Assembly (NCBI GenBank): GCA_003013855.2
Contig: PVNU02002353.1
Location: forward strand, 930,001 to 994,000
DNA: 64,000 bases
Reading direction: 5' to 3'
From: Liriodendron chinense
Taxonomy: Eukaryota; Streptophyta; Magnoliopsida; Magnoliales; Magnoliaceae
Part shown: one piece after another, positions 47,746 to 58,440 of the stretch
How the letters are laid out: each line of letters begins with the position of its first letter
Numbering within the stretch: position 1 is the stretch's first letter
The notes under the pieces: generated by a model
Told to the model about the DNA's origin: nothing
The model's input: only the letters and a program-made list of their open reading frames with translations
The model's database searches: none
Made by a program: the position numbers and the translations under genes

Positions 47746-48110
47746 TGGTATCAGAGCTATTGTTGGGAGGTATATCTAAATCTTAGACAAGAGTTTAATG
47801 GCTTTAAGCATGAGATTCGACATAAAGAAGTACTCTGGAAAAAATAATTTTGAACTTTAAAAGGTGAAGATGAAAGACCTTTTAGTTCAGCAAGGGCTGT
47901 AAGATGTTCTCCTTGGAAAACAACATGAGGCGATGTCAGAAGGAGAGTAGAAGAAGAATATGGATGAAAAAATCAATGTCTCAATCCAGTTGTGCTTGAT
48001 GGATGAAGTCTTGTACCACGTCATGAGAGAGAAAAGTTGTGGCTGAAACGCTGAGACGGCAAAGAGGACGAGGGACGTGGTCACGCGAATTAGGTACAGT
48101 TGTACAGACG
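47746..48110 (+). pseudogene. Copia primer-binding site and gag remnant, duplicate copy
   Basis: The canonical primer-binding site TGGTATCAGAGC is intact at 47746-47757. A Met at 47798 begins the same Gag fragment as 20315, again stopping after NNFEL. The rest of the element is absent, as in the partner copy. Confidence 0.65.
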
Positions 48111-48779
48111 GCTTCTGTAGTTATCTCGCTGCTGAAGTGACGTCACCAAGTTCTGTGGGCCCCCATGATGTATGTGTTACATCCACACCGTCCATCCATT
48201 TAAAGAGATCATTTTAGAGCATGGACCATGGAATGAGGCAGATCCAAAGCTCAAGTGGACCCACCATAGAAATCAGTAGGGACAGTGACGCCCACTGTTG
48301 AAACCTACCTAGGGCCCACCATGATGTTTATTTGATATCCAACCTGTTCATAAGTTCACACATACAGGAAAGAAGGGAAAACACATGGTTTAAGATTGCG
48401 ACTCGGTCTCTCTTAACTAGCTGAATCATACCTAACGGGTCAGGATGAGTCGCCCCAACTGGGTCTATCGTGGCACCCTATAAAAATTAAGGGTGGACGT
48501 CTCTTCTCAACTATTTTCTTTTGTTCAGCGTACTTAAATCACAGACCAGACCAACTTTTTGACTGTAGGCCTAAACTTGGATTATGCATCTAATGATCGG
48601 AGTGGATTTCACACACAGATCCTGTTCGGCCCCCCAAAAATCTAGTTGGTGCATACCTGCGGCACTTTACAAGGAGATTATTGTGGAAAAGGTAAGTGCA
48701 CATGACTCCCCTGAGTAGACAGAACCATGCTGGTTTCAGTTGCTTTCTCTTGGGCTCCTTCCTTTAGTTCACTAGAGCC

Positions 48780-49640
48780 ATGAATACATCCGCGACTCGT
48801 TCTACACCAGTCCCTTTTACTTTAAAAGAACTCGTCTTTGAGTTACCTTTTGGAGTCCGCTCGTGATACTCGAACAAGTCTACAACGCTGACTGTACATG
48901 AAGATCAACAACGTAGGCGTTTTCATTGATCCTGTGGAGAATAGGCACCGGTTCAATTTTCTTGTTCTTCACCTTATTGTACGTCCTGGTTGGAAATCTT
49001 TCCTCACATAGATGAACCATCATGTTGTCACCCACTTTGTACATCTTTTTGATATATATAAGGTATCCTCCAGCTTCAAATACTATCAGTCGTCCATGAT
49101 TATATGCCTGCTACTTCTACTTATCATTTGACGCTTGTAACTTGGCTAGCTCGCACATCTGCATGAATGCCCACAATTTGGTCTACCATATGCTCCGTAG
49201 CCACGCTTACACCCAAGAGCTTGGGCAAAGGAACCAAATCAAGTGTATGTCGGGGCACTCGTCCATACATGATCTCAAACGGAGATTTATTGGTGGAATG
49301 GTTTGGGATATTGTTGAATGCGAATTCAGCTTGAGGCAAAGCCAAATCCCACTGCTTTGGTTTGTCACTAGAGAGGCATTGAATGAGGTTCCCAAGTGTA
49401 CGATTTATAACTTTAGTTTGCCTATCTATCTTTGGGTGGTAGGCATTGCTGAATTGAAGTTGTGAATTAAACAGTTTCAACAAAGTTCTCCAAAAGTGGC
49501 TGACAAACTTCATGTCATGATCAGTAGTAATAGATTTGGCAACAGTGTGTAGCCTCACGACCTCTTGAAATAATAGGCTTGCAACATGCGTCACTGCGAG
49601 GGTCTTCTCGCATGGGATGAAGTATGCCATCTTAAAAAAT
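48780..49640 (-). pseudogene. Ty3/Gypsy integrase remnant, copy 2
   Basis: The 168-residue minus-strand frame at 49124-49630 reads from a core start (MAYFIPCEKTLAVTHVASLL, then KSITTDHDMKFVSHFWRTL) through SPFEIMYGRVPRHTLDLVPL. The RDxxF-type catalytic Asp region appears as TDHDMKFVSHFW. HPQTDGQT is HPKIDRQT. The C-terminal domain follows downstream in another frame. More of the frame is open than in copy 1. Confidence 0.8.
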
Positions 49641-50039
49641 CAATACGAAATCCATCTTCGAAAATCAGTCCACTACCACGAACATGAAATCCATGCCATG
49701 TTGAGTCTGCGGTAGACCAAGTACAGTTTCATAAATAAATCCCACCAGTGGCCATCAAATATGGACAACGGAGTGTAGAGATCTATGTTCTGAGACTGAC
49801 CCTTGGAAAACTAGCATGTATGACGTCGCTGCACTACTCTTCCCACGTCTCATGTTAATTATGGCCAGTAGTAATGCTCCTCCACGAGCTCTCGTCTTGT
49901 CTCGCCTTAGGTGCCCACGAAGGTCACCTCCATGCAGCTCTTGTATGATGTGCTCCCTCAAGGAACTCCTCGGAATGCATAATTGATTCCCTTTGAATAA
50001 AAAATCAACATGAATGCGAAGGTCACTCTCCTGACCCTC

Positions 50040-51580
50040 CTAACACCTCGTCCATGCTTCCTTGAAGTCCCTGTCCTCAGCATACAAATCCTTGAGGCAT
50101 TCGAACCCAACCACCTCGTTGCTCATAGTAACTAGTAGCGATGTACGATGGCTCAGTGCATCAACCACTTTATTACGCTGCCCTGCCTTGTGTTTCAAAA
50201 CGAACATGAATTCCTGCAAAAATGAGATCCATATATCATGCACATGATTCACGTTAGCTTGGCTATTAATAAATTTCAGGGCCTGATGGTCAATGTATAG
50301 AACAAATTTTCACTGAATTAAATAGTGCCGCCGTCATAGTGCCTGAACCACTGCATACAATTCAAGCTCATATGTCGACCATTTCCTATGGGCTTCATTG
50401 AGCTTCTCGTTGTACAAGGCCACTAGTTTGCCTTCTTAAGATAAAAATCCCATAATTTCAACATATGAGACATCATACTCGACCTCAAATAGTTTGTCGA
50501 AGTTGGGAAGTACAAGAACTAGAGTTGTAGACAATCGATGTATAATTTCGGTGAAGCTTATGTCAGCTTCGCCAATCCATTGGAATTGCACCTTCTTCAT
50601 ATAGTCCATGATCGACGCCACGATAGTGTTAAAATCTCGCACGAATGACCATAGAATGTCACTAACACGTTGAAAATTCTCAATTCATGAATGTTCGTCG
50701 GAACAAGTGAACACTCTCTGATGGCCCGCACCTTCTCATCGTCCACATAGATGCCCGCGGATGGCATAATGAAACTCAAGAACAACAAGCTATCGGTTAA
50801 GAAGTTTCACTTCTTCAAGTTGAGGTAAAACTTATTGTTTGCCAGGACCTGTAAAACCTGCCTGAGATGTCCCATGTGGTTTAATTCATTCTGACTGTAA
50901 ATTAATATCTCTTTAAAGTAGACCACCACGAACTTCCATATGAATGGTTTCAAAACTTGGTTCATCAATCACATGAATGTGCTTGGCATGTTCGAAAGAC
51001 TGAAGGACATAACCAACCATTCATACAACCCCTCATTACTCTTAAAAGTCATTTTTCATTCATCGCCTGGCCGTATTCGTATTTAATGGTAACCGCTTCT
51101 TAAGTCCATCTTGGAAAATAATTTGGCACCCTCAAGCATATGATCGGCATGTCGTCCAACCACAGTATCGGAAACCAGTACTTGATGGAAATTTTGTTAT
51201 TTGTCAGGCTACCGAGACACATGTGCTAACACCTGTCCTTCTTAGGAGTCAACAACACTGGAATGACGCATAGACTCAGGCTTTTTTGTACTAGACCCTT
51301 ACAGATCAATTCATCCACTTACCTCTAAAGAATCTCACACTCCTTTAGACTCATCCGATAGTGAGATCGATTTAGGAACTAGCCCCTTGGACAAGGCCTA
51401 TATGGCGTTGGATGTCCCGCATGGGGGGCAACCTATCGAGTAAGTCATCGAACCAAATTTCCTTGAATTCATTCAATAATAGTTTCAATGTTGATGGTAT
51501 ATTTGTGGGTTCAACGTTCTCTCCCTTCACCACCAAGTTGTACACCTCTCCGATTTCTTTGGACTCAACAAAGTCCCGAA
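50040..51580 (-). pseudogene. Ty3/Gypsy RT-RNase H remnant, copy 2
   Basis: Same order of fragments as copy 1: RNase H end at 50040-50252 (FLQEFMFVLKHKAGQRNKVV), the RT/RNase H connection at 50436-50642, and an RT block at 50597-50788. Stops and frameshifts occur throughout. Confidence 0.75.
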
Positions 51581-51890
51581 TGGTCAGGAAAGAATGCTCA
51601 TCCACTTTAGATGCTTTGGGGTGTGCTTCTAGTCCCATAGGGACGATGATTGTTTTACAACTGTCTTTGACGAAGATATAAATGTTGTCTCGTCCTCAGT
51701 GGATTGTATCATGGTCTGACTGCCATGGCCAACCAAGTAATATGTGAAAAGCCTCAATGTCGACCACGTCACAAAGTACTTGATCTCTATAGTATTTACA
51801 AATTGAAAAAGAGATGGTGCACTACTCGGTTACCTTAGTTTCGTTTACCTTCTTAATTTAGTCGATCGAATACGGAGAATAATGCTTTTT
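51581..51890 (-). pseudogene. Ty3/Gypsy protease remnant, copy 2
   Basis: Corresponds to 24116-24420, with the same decayed retropepsin C-terminal region (FHILLGWPWQSD) in the minus strand around 51700-51760. Confidence 0.6.
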
Positions 51891-52100
51891 AATTTTCAAT
51901 TGTAGTTTCTCCACCATAACTCTTGAGACGATGTTCTCACTACTACCATTGTCTTTGATCACATCACAGACCTTGCCATTCACAGTACACTGCATGCGAA
52001 ATATGCTGTGCTGTTGCAGATGCATTTCTTTCCTTAGAGTGTACAGGAGACTTCATATGACAAAAGAATTGCTATGATCTTTGGCCACCCAATTCCCTTA

Positions 52101-52636
52101 GGGCCCGTTTTATAGTTGAGAAATGAAATGAAATGAATGTAAATAAGTAATGATTACTTACCTTCTTATTTTCTTAAAAATGCACGTTGTCCCAAAAGTC
52201 TTACATTGGGTAACGTGATATGTACCAAAATCCTGTGGGCCCCACCACGATGTCTGTGTTACATCCACACCATCCATTAATTTTTCCAAATCATTTTAGG
52301 GTATGAGCCCAAAAATGAGGCAAATCCAAAGCTCATGTGGTCCACAATAAGAATAATTATGTCTACCATTGAACATATTATTATCTATGGTATGGTCCAC
52401 TAGATCTTTTATTTTTCTCATTTTTGGACTCATGTCCTAAATGATTTGAAAGGATGAATGAGTGGTGTGGATATAACACATACATCATGGTGGGGCTCAC
52501 TAAGTTTTGCTTTTAAAAGAGTTTGAAATTTACATCATTTTTAGGTGGAATTCCACTTGTCTATCAAACAGGTGTATAAATAATCATTATGCGTTTAATT
52601 TCATTTCATTTCATTTAGCTCCAATCAAACAGGCCC
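52101..52636. mobile_element. Tourist-like MITE in the Gypsy element, copy 2
   Basis: Same insertion as 24641-25176, with TTA on both sides and GGGCCCGTTT and AACAGGCCC termini. Its presence in both copies shows the MITE predates their separation. Confidence 0.75.
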
Positions 52637-53737
52637 TTAATTTCCTTCTTCATCGACAACCGGTTCCGTTTCATCAACTTTCGAATCCCCTCCCACATCT
52701 TCAACGCCCCCATCATTGATGGCTAAGTGGGCTATTTGGTGTTGAGCACACATGAGAAGTGACCCGACTGGTCGCATCAAAAGCAAAGGTTGATCTAGCC
52801 TCGGCTGACCACAAGGGTTCAAAATTCTGCTCAGGTCCACCGTTATTGTCGCTGCTTATTAGAACCTTAAAGAGCCACTCTCCATCTTATGGTTTGCGAT
52901 TGTAAGAGGTTGAGGACTCCCTTACTGGTTCCTTCCCCTTGGCCAGCGTTGCACTTAGTGTAGGGCCCGTCTTAGGAGCCCGCATCAGATGGTAGGTTTG
53001 AACATTGACCCTCTTAAGTTGAGTTTCAGACCTGGTGCCCAGCTTGATTGCTTCATCAACCGTTCAGACCAGATGCATCTGAACCCGCGATCGTGGATTG
53101 GCAACTGCAAACCACTGATGAACTGCACAACTTGCTTACGGTTTGCGCTAAATCATTCTACGACGTCAATTGCTGGGACTCCTAGGTGTACTCCCGCACC
53201 GACTGATTCCCTTATTGGATGTTCTAGTATTGTTGAAACAATACCTGATCATAGTCGCTTGGTAAGAACAACGAACGTAGGAGACACTTCATCTGCTGCC
53301 ATGATCGGATGGGCATCTTCATCTGTTGAGTTCGTGCAAACTGAACTTGATCCCAAGCACCACCCTTCAGCTTGTAAGCGACTAGTTTCACATTCTTATT
53401 TTTGGTATGTCCATATAGTTAAAGAATCCATTGCATTCCGCTAGCCAATCTAAGAATTCTTTAATATGTAATTGGTTGTTAAAGTTCAGGAGGTGGCCTT
53501 AATATTAAAATCCCGATCTCCTCGATCTCCCTGTTCATCTCTTTGTGCGGGCTAATGTAAAACCGCATCATCGACTTCTTCATTGCTAGAACTAATGTCA
53601 TTGGGCATAACACTAAGATTCACTGCTAGTAGTGCTACGCGAACTGTGTGATTTTGTGGCCCAGTAATCACTGGAAGTTGATCGTTGCCCTAGACATAGG
53701 GTGGAGTTAGTGCTTCTATAACATGGTTGAGGGTATC
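52637..53737 (-). pseudogene. Ty3/Gypsy gag remnant, copy 2, cut by the TAT insertion
   Basis: Corresponds to 25177-26277. It ends at GGGTATC, where the TAT LTR begins. The remaining gag start, primer-binding site and 5' LTR must lie beyond the TAT element, outside the window. Confidence 0.6.
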
Positions 53738-53948
53738 TGTAGACACCCCACCTTCGGCTATACTGTTGGTAGAGATAGCTGGTTGAGCGGAGGACCATAC
53801 CCCCAAATCCCAAGTCCAAACTCCGCCGAACTCACCCTTGTAAGCCCCATTCCATAGCCCAGTTCAAGCCTGAACCCAGTCAACCCAGTCCTAAACACCA
53901 CCCTGAAAACCCCCCCTAAAAAAGTCCAGTCAAAAAATCCCAAAAAAA

Positions 53949-54077
53949 GTCAAACTCGCTGAGTCAACCCGCTGAGTCAACTCGTCGAGTCAAAACACCG
54001 AGTCAACCCGTCGAGTCAACCCGCTGAGTCAAATCACCGAGTCGACCCGCTGAGTCAACTCACTGAGTCAAAACAAC
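53949..54077 (+). repeat. GAGTCAACYCG minisatellite in U3
   Basis: About ten units of 12-14 bases of the form GAGTCAACCCGCT or GAGTCAAAACACC lie upstream of the TATA box. The position suggests iterated regulatory sites; that role is inferred. Confidence 0.8.
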
Positions 54078-54080
54078 AAT

Positions 54081-54236
54081 CCCGAGAACGTCCGTACGGG
54101 CGGCCCATAGCAGGCCGCCCAAACCGCCGCTGAATCCCAAGAAACGGCCGTACGGGCGGCCCATAGCAGGCCGCCCAAACCGCTGCTGAATCCCAAGAAA
54201 CGGCCGTACGGGCGGCCCATAGCAGGCCGCCCAAAA
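54081..54236 (+). repeat. Three 56-base units each with a perfect GC hairpin
   Basis: Hairpins GGGCGGCC-CATAGCA-GGCCGCCC lie at 54098-54120, 54154-54176 and 54210-54232, exactly 56 bases apart. Each is preceded by CCGTAC. An inverse relative is at 61581-61612. Confidence 0.85.
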
Positions 54237-54266
54237 TAAATTACGGGTTCTGCCACTGCCCGCTGC

Positions 54267-54274
54267 TATAAATA
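54267..54274 (+). promoter_or_regulatory. TATA box of the TAT LTR
   Basis: TATAAATA preceded by GCTGC and followed by CCCCTAGCC, about 30 bases before a plausible start near 54297. It fits the U3/R boundary of a long plant LTR. Confidence 0.6.
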
Positions 54275-54935
54275 CCCCTAGCCTCTTCCCATTTCAACAC
54301 ACAATCCATTCTAATCCAGCTCGGGTCCGTTCCAAGCCCTTCTCCGCCCCTTTAGCCCATCTTTCCACCAGGGAGAGCCCGAGTGAGGAGAGCCTAGCCC
54401 TGGTCCAGCCCAGCCTGACCACTGGTCCAAGCCTCTCAAGCCATCCAAGTCTTGATCCAGCCACTCGAAGCAAACCCTTGCGACACTTCCGTCCATCCAG
54501 CTACTCTTTTTCCAGCATCATCTCATTTGCATCTAGCATAAGTGCAACATTTACTTTCCTTCCAACCCCCCTGCTTCACTACAAGCACTTTGATTACTCA
54601 AGCACACATGCATATGTCTTTATATTAAGCATCTGTCAGTTCGAGCGTATGCTCTGGGCTTGCCCGTTGTTGGAACCTGCCCATCAGAAACTCTTTCTGT
54701 TCAGACCTGCATTCATGCTTCACCATAAAACACCTTGATCATTCAAGCACACTGCATACGTCTTATATTAAGCACCTGTCAGTTCGAGCGTACGCTCTGG
54801 GCTTGCCCGTTGTTGGAACCTGCCCATCAGAAACTCTTACTGTTCAGACTCGCATTCATGCATCATGTCATCCATGAGAATATACGAGGATTAAATTAGA
54901 CTTTCAAGTATTCGATCGATTCTGTGAAGTAGAGA

Positions 54936-54951
54936 CCGTACTTCGGTACGG
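54936..54951 (+). other. UUCG-capped RNA hairpin in the transcribed LTR
   Basis: CCGTAC-TTCG-GTACGG is a perfect 6-pair stem closed by a UUCG tetraloop, a known highly stable RNA loop class. It lies in the transcribed R/U5 part. Confidence 0.7.
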
Positions 54952-55322
54952 GCAGTGTGTGGGGTGCTTAACCTCTTCCCACCCTGTAACCGTGATCCCT
55001 TACCTTGAATCTCTGGCCGCAGATCAACAGGAGTCATTTTAGAGGAAGGAATCTTCGGATTTCCTTCTCTAACGTTTCTACAGGGTCTAGCCGACTGTAG
55101 ATTCGAAGTAACTGGCTAGTGGCGACTCTGGTCTTATATAAACTCACTTAACATATCCAGCTTAACACGACTACCAAACGAAGCCCTCGAGAACGAGGCA
55201 AGCCAGTGGCACAAACAACGATTTCGCACTCACGCATCCTCATCTCCTTCTTTTCCAAAAGGAAAGGGGAAGGGAGAAGAACGTCGTGTGGGAGCGCGGA
55301 AAATCGGCGAGGGTCCACAGAA

Positions 55323-55340
55323 TGGCGACTCCGCTGGGGA
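55323..55340 (+). other. TAT primer-binding site (tRNA-Arg type)
   Basis: TGGCGACTCCGCTGGGGA is complementary in type to a tRNA-Arg 3' end, the usual primer of Ogre/TAT elements. It lies just after the LTR end at 55319. An earlier partial match (TGGCGACTCTGG near 55122) lacks the downstream half. Confidence 0.7.
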
Positions 55341-55551
55341 TCAACTAGTCCCACTAGTCGTGATCCGACTTGAAAAGCGGAATTCCTCCTATACTTGAAA
55401 GTCATTAGTCCTCATACAATCTCATCTGCATAGCATTCTACCTAAAACAAAAAAATAGAAAATCCCAAAACCCAAAAAAAAAAGTAGTGCATACTTCCCA
55501 CCATTACTCCTCTAAACTAAATCACCCTGCCACATCCAATACAAAATCGAC

Positions 55552-58437
55552 ATGGCTCTCCCATTCCCTATACCTAAGGCTTCCTCTCCACTGTTAAACT
55601 CGAGTGAATCCATGTCAATTCCTAACATCCAAGAGCTACAACAAAGCATGAAGGCCATGCAGGAAATGCTTCTCCGATTCACACAAGCCCAGGCTTCAGC
55701 AGCCAGCAATCAAGCTGGTCCAGTTCAACAACCACAACAAGCATCTCTTCCAGCCTCCAGTTCATCTCAACCACAACTATCAGGGGTGGCGCAGGACTTT
55801 CGATACCCTCCTAATGAAGGTCCTCAATCAGGACAACTCTCGACCTCAGGGCATTACTTCCAACATCCTCCTGCAAACAAGAGCCATTTTCAGTCACATC
55901 CCACAACCCAGAATCCCAGTCAATTCCAACAATCTCTCCCCAATGGGAATTCCAACCAATTTCAATATTCTCCTGTGACTGGGATTTCTTCGCAGTCTCT
56001 CTTCTCAGCTCCAGTCCAACAAAGTCCCTACAATGGGAGTAATTACCAGGCCCAACCTTCTTCAAGCAGGAATTTTAGGAGCATCAATGACACCAATTAT
56101 TATGAAAGGGGGCCATCTCAATCCTGGCAAGGGACAAGATCTCCTTCATCTAGTCCCTCCGAAATAGAGCAACTCCGAGAGCAGATGCGAGAGATGAAGA
56201 GAAAGTTGCAGAAGCAGCAAGGGGTGGATCTTCCATCCACTAAGTTCAGGGACCTTTGTCCATTTCCCGATGCAATGGTACCTCAAGGCTTCCAGGTACC
56301 AAAATTTAAAAGATATGATGGGACAAGGTGTCCTGTAGACCACTTACGAGCTTTCTGTGGAGAGCTTAATGCTGTGGCGGGCAATGATGGAGCACTCATC
56401 CGCTTGTTTCAAAAATCTCTGAAAGACGATGCCCTGGATTGGTACACATCATTTGACTATCATCGCATCAGGACTTGGGAGCAGCTCTCCCATGCTTTCG
56501 TCAACAGGTTCGCATACAATCTTAACATGGCACCCAGGAGAACAGACCTCGCAGCTCTCAGGCAAAGAAGCGATGAAACATTGTCAGCTTACGTTGGACG
56601 GTGGCGGGCCATGGCCGCTAGAATGAAGACTCCCATCGACGACGAGGAGCAAATCTCCATGATCGTCCACTCGGCAAATCCAAGTATCTCTGGATACCTT
56701 GTCTCACATCCATATGCGAACTTCAACCAACTCATCCGCACCAGAGAACAAGTCGAAGCCGGAATAAGGGCTGGGATGATCTCCCCTTGGTGGCCTCAGC
56801 AGGCCTCTCCAGTACAACCGATAGTGGAAGGTGAGCCTACCGGATACGAGAGCGATAATGATAGTGTTCCCATCTCCCATCCAATGGAAGAGGATGATCT
56901 TGTCGCCTCTACCGAAGGTGCATTATTCCTCCCTCAGCATGGACAACCGCAGCAACAGCAACAGTCAAGATGGAACTCACAGTTCCCTAATCAAGGTTGG
57001 CAAGGGGCACCCCTAACTAGTCCAGTTTCAGAACCCCTCATCCTGCAAGGGGTATCTCCAGTTGATCCAGTCTCTGCAATGCAAGGGGCACCTCCTGCCT
57101 ATCCAGCTTTCATCAACCAAGAAGAGCTTCCTCTCCAGTTTATCCGGGCCATCGACTCTAGTTCAGAGTTTGAACCTCTCATCTTGCAAGGGGCACCCTC
57201 AACTATTTCGATCCCAGAGCCCATCATCATGCAAGGGGCACCTTCAGTCGATTCAATCTTCGCACCCATTTCTAACCATGGGCACATTCAGCCCATCTCA
57301 ATCAACCAAGGGGACAATCTCCCTAACGCAGCATCAGCAAACCAGGGGCACAACCTGCCCGTCTCAGCAATAGTCAGTCAGGGGCACAGTTTGCCCACTC
57401 CAGCTTACCAGGGGCAAAGCCTGCCCGTTTCTCAAGCAAACAACCAGGGGCACAACTTGCCCACCGCACCTGTCTATTCGGCTTCTACTTCAGCCATCGT
57501 CCTCCAAGAAGAAGACCCTTCCTCGGACAGCATGCCACATGCCCTAGCAGAATTAGGGCCCAGCTTTAATTATGTGGCCACTATCGAGGAGGTCGAAGGG
57601 GAGATTGATGTCCAGGTTCTGATCGATCCAAAAACATCAACCATCACTCTCCAGGTCTTGGACATCTCAGCTTCATTCCATCTCCTTTCTGATCGGACCT
57701 GGTTTCACAGAATCGGTGCCATCTCTTCAAATATTCACCGAAGGGTCAAGTACATCTTTGGAGATAGGGCGATCACCATCATTACCGATCCCGGACAATT
57801 TCCCAAGGTAGAAGCATCCAACCTCCGAGAGCCTACCATCCCAGCCATGGACGTACAACACTCTAATGGGGAGATCTCATACCATCACAATGCAAATTAC
57901 TTCCCTCGCGCATGTCCCATCGGATCGAACTATGTCTTCCTCCCTGCCGAGCGTCAAACCTTCTACTATCAGCTCGAATATCAAGACTCGACCCGAATCA
58001 TGAGAGTTCAAGAGAATGTGGATAGAGAAAGACTGCGATATCAGCCTATTCGGATTAGGCACAGAAGTATCAGAAGAAGATGGGGTCATCAAGAAGAAGG
58101 GAACCTCTGCATCGGCACACCAATCCAGTTCATCAATGCAAGGATTATCTATCCTGATGATGGGCTGGATTCCACCTTCGATGATCAAGCGAGCAGATTG
58201 AGTCTGATAGAGGTGCCCAAAGAAGACTCAAGCAAGGGGCAGAAATTTCCCCCGATCGACTTGACTGCCGTCTTGGTCCCACATCAGCCAGATGAACCTG
58301 AAGAGCTGCAATTCATCAGGGACAAACCAGGAGAAACCGCATCCAACACCGACTCGGAGCCCAATTCCAGATCTATCCTGATGTTTGGGCGCAACGAAGA
58401 GGGTTGGCCTACTGATCCCTCTGGCCCTGCCTCCTGA
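55552..58437 (+). CDS. Long Gag-like polyprotein ORF with degenerate protease tail
   Basis: An open frame of 961 residues. Residues 1-200 are rich in Gln, Ser, Pro and Asn. A short coiled coil of charged heptads lies near 203-222. About 245-410 is a retrotransposon Gag domain (VPKFKRYDGTRCPVDHLRAF, ALDWYTSF, WEQLSHAFVNRF, LSAYVGRWRAMAARM), which builds the capsid-like particle. No CCHC knuckle is seen. Residues about 480-645 carry tandem LQGAP and QGHNLP motifs. About 673-747 resembles the C-terminal half of a TAT protease (LDISASFHLLSDRTWFHRIG against the LLGRPW pattern), but the catalytic D[ST]G is absent. The last 210 residues are unrecognised. The ORF is uninterrupted although pol is destroyed. 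It starts 212 bases after the primer-binding site. Confidence 0.8.
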   Translation: MALPFPIPKASSPLLNSSESMSIPNIQELQQSMKAMQEMLLRFTQAQASAASNQAGPVQQPQQASLPASSSSQPQLSGVAQDFRYPPNEGPQSGQLSTSGHYFQHPPANKSHFQSHPTTQNPSQFQQSLPNGNSNQFQYSPVTGISSQSLFSAPVQQSPYNGSNYQAQPSSSRNFRSINDTNYYERGPSQSWQGTRSPSSSPSEIEQLREQMREMKRKLQKQQGVDLPSTKFRDLCPFPDAMVPQGFQVPKFKRYDGTRCPVDHLRAFCGELNAVAGNDGALIRLFQKSLKDDALDWYTSFDYHRIRTWEQLSHAFVNRFAYNLNMAPRRTDLAALRQRSDETLSAYVGRWRAMAARMKTPIDDEEQISMIVHSANPSISGYLVSHPYANFNQLIRTREQVEAGIRAGMISPWWPQQASPVQPIVEGEPTGYESDNDSVPISHPMEEDDLVASTEGALFLPQHGQPQQQQQSRWNSQFPNQGWQGAPLTSPVSEPLILQGVSPVDPVSAMQGAPPAYPAFINQEELPLQFIRAIDSSSEFEPLILQGAPSTISIPEPIIMQGAPSVDSIFAPISNHGHIQPISINQGDNLPNAASANQGHNLPVSAIVSQGHSLPTPAYQGQSLPVSQANNQGHNLPTAPVYSASTSAIVLQEEDPSSDSMPHALAELGPSFNYVATIEEVEGEIDVQVLIDPKTSTITLQVLDISASFHLLSDRTWFHRIGAISSNIHRRVKYIFGDRAITIITDPGQFPKVEASNLREPTIPAMDVQHSNGEISYHHNANYFPRACPIGSNYVFLPAERQTFYYQLEYQDSTRIMRVQENVDRERLRYQPIRIRHRSIRRRWGHQEEGNLCIGTPIQFINARIIYPDDGLDSTFDDQASRLSLIEVPKEDSSKGQKFPPIDLTAVLVPHQPDEPEELQFIRDKPGETASNTDSEPNSRSILMFGRNEEGWPTDPSGPAS

Positions 58438-58440
58438 GGG

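Larger units (their letters stand above)
41850..53737 (+). repeat. Large direct duplication, copy 2 (partner 14344-26277)
   Basis: Colinear with 14344-26277, with scattered substitutions. It includes the foldback pair (41867-42900), small-gene copy P4, the Copia LTR and gag start, and the Gypsy element up to the TAT insertion at 53738. Remaining intergenic parts correspond to those described for copy 1 and hold no additional gene. Confidence 0.92.
53738..55319 (+). repeat. 5' LTR of the TAT element
   Basis: A 1582-base LTR from TGTAGACACCCC to ...GGTCCACA, 3 bases before the primer-binding site. In order it contains a GAGTCAACCCGCT-type minisatellite, three G+C hairpin units, a TATA box, a 144-base tandem duplication (54574-54717 and 54718-54861), a UUCG hairpin and a pyrimidine-rich CCTCTTCCCACCC block typical of TAT LTRs. 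The exact right end is inferred from the primer-binding site. Confidence 0.75.
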
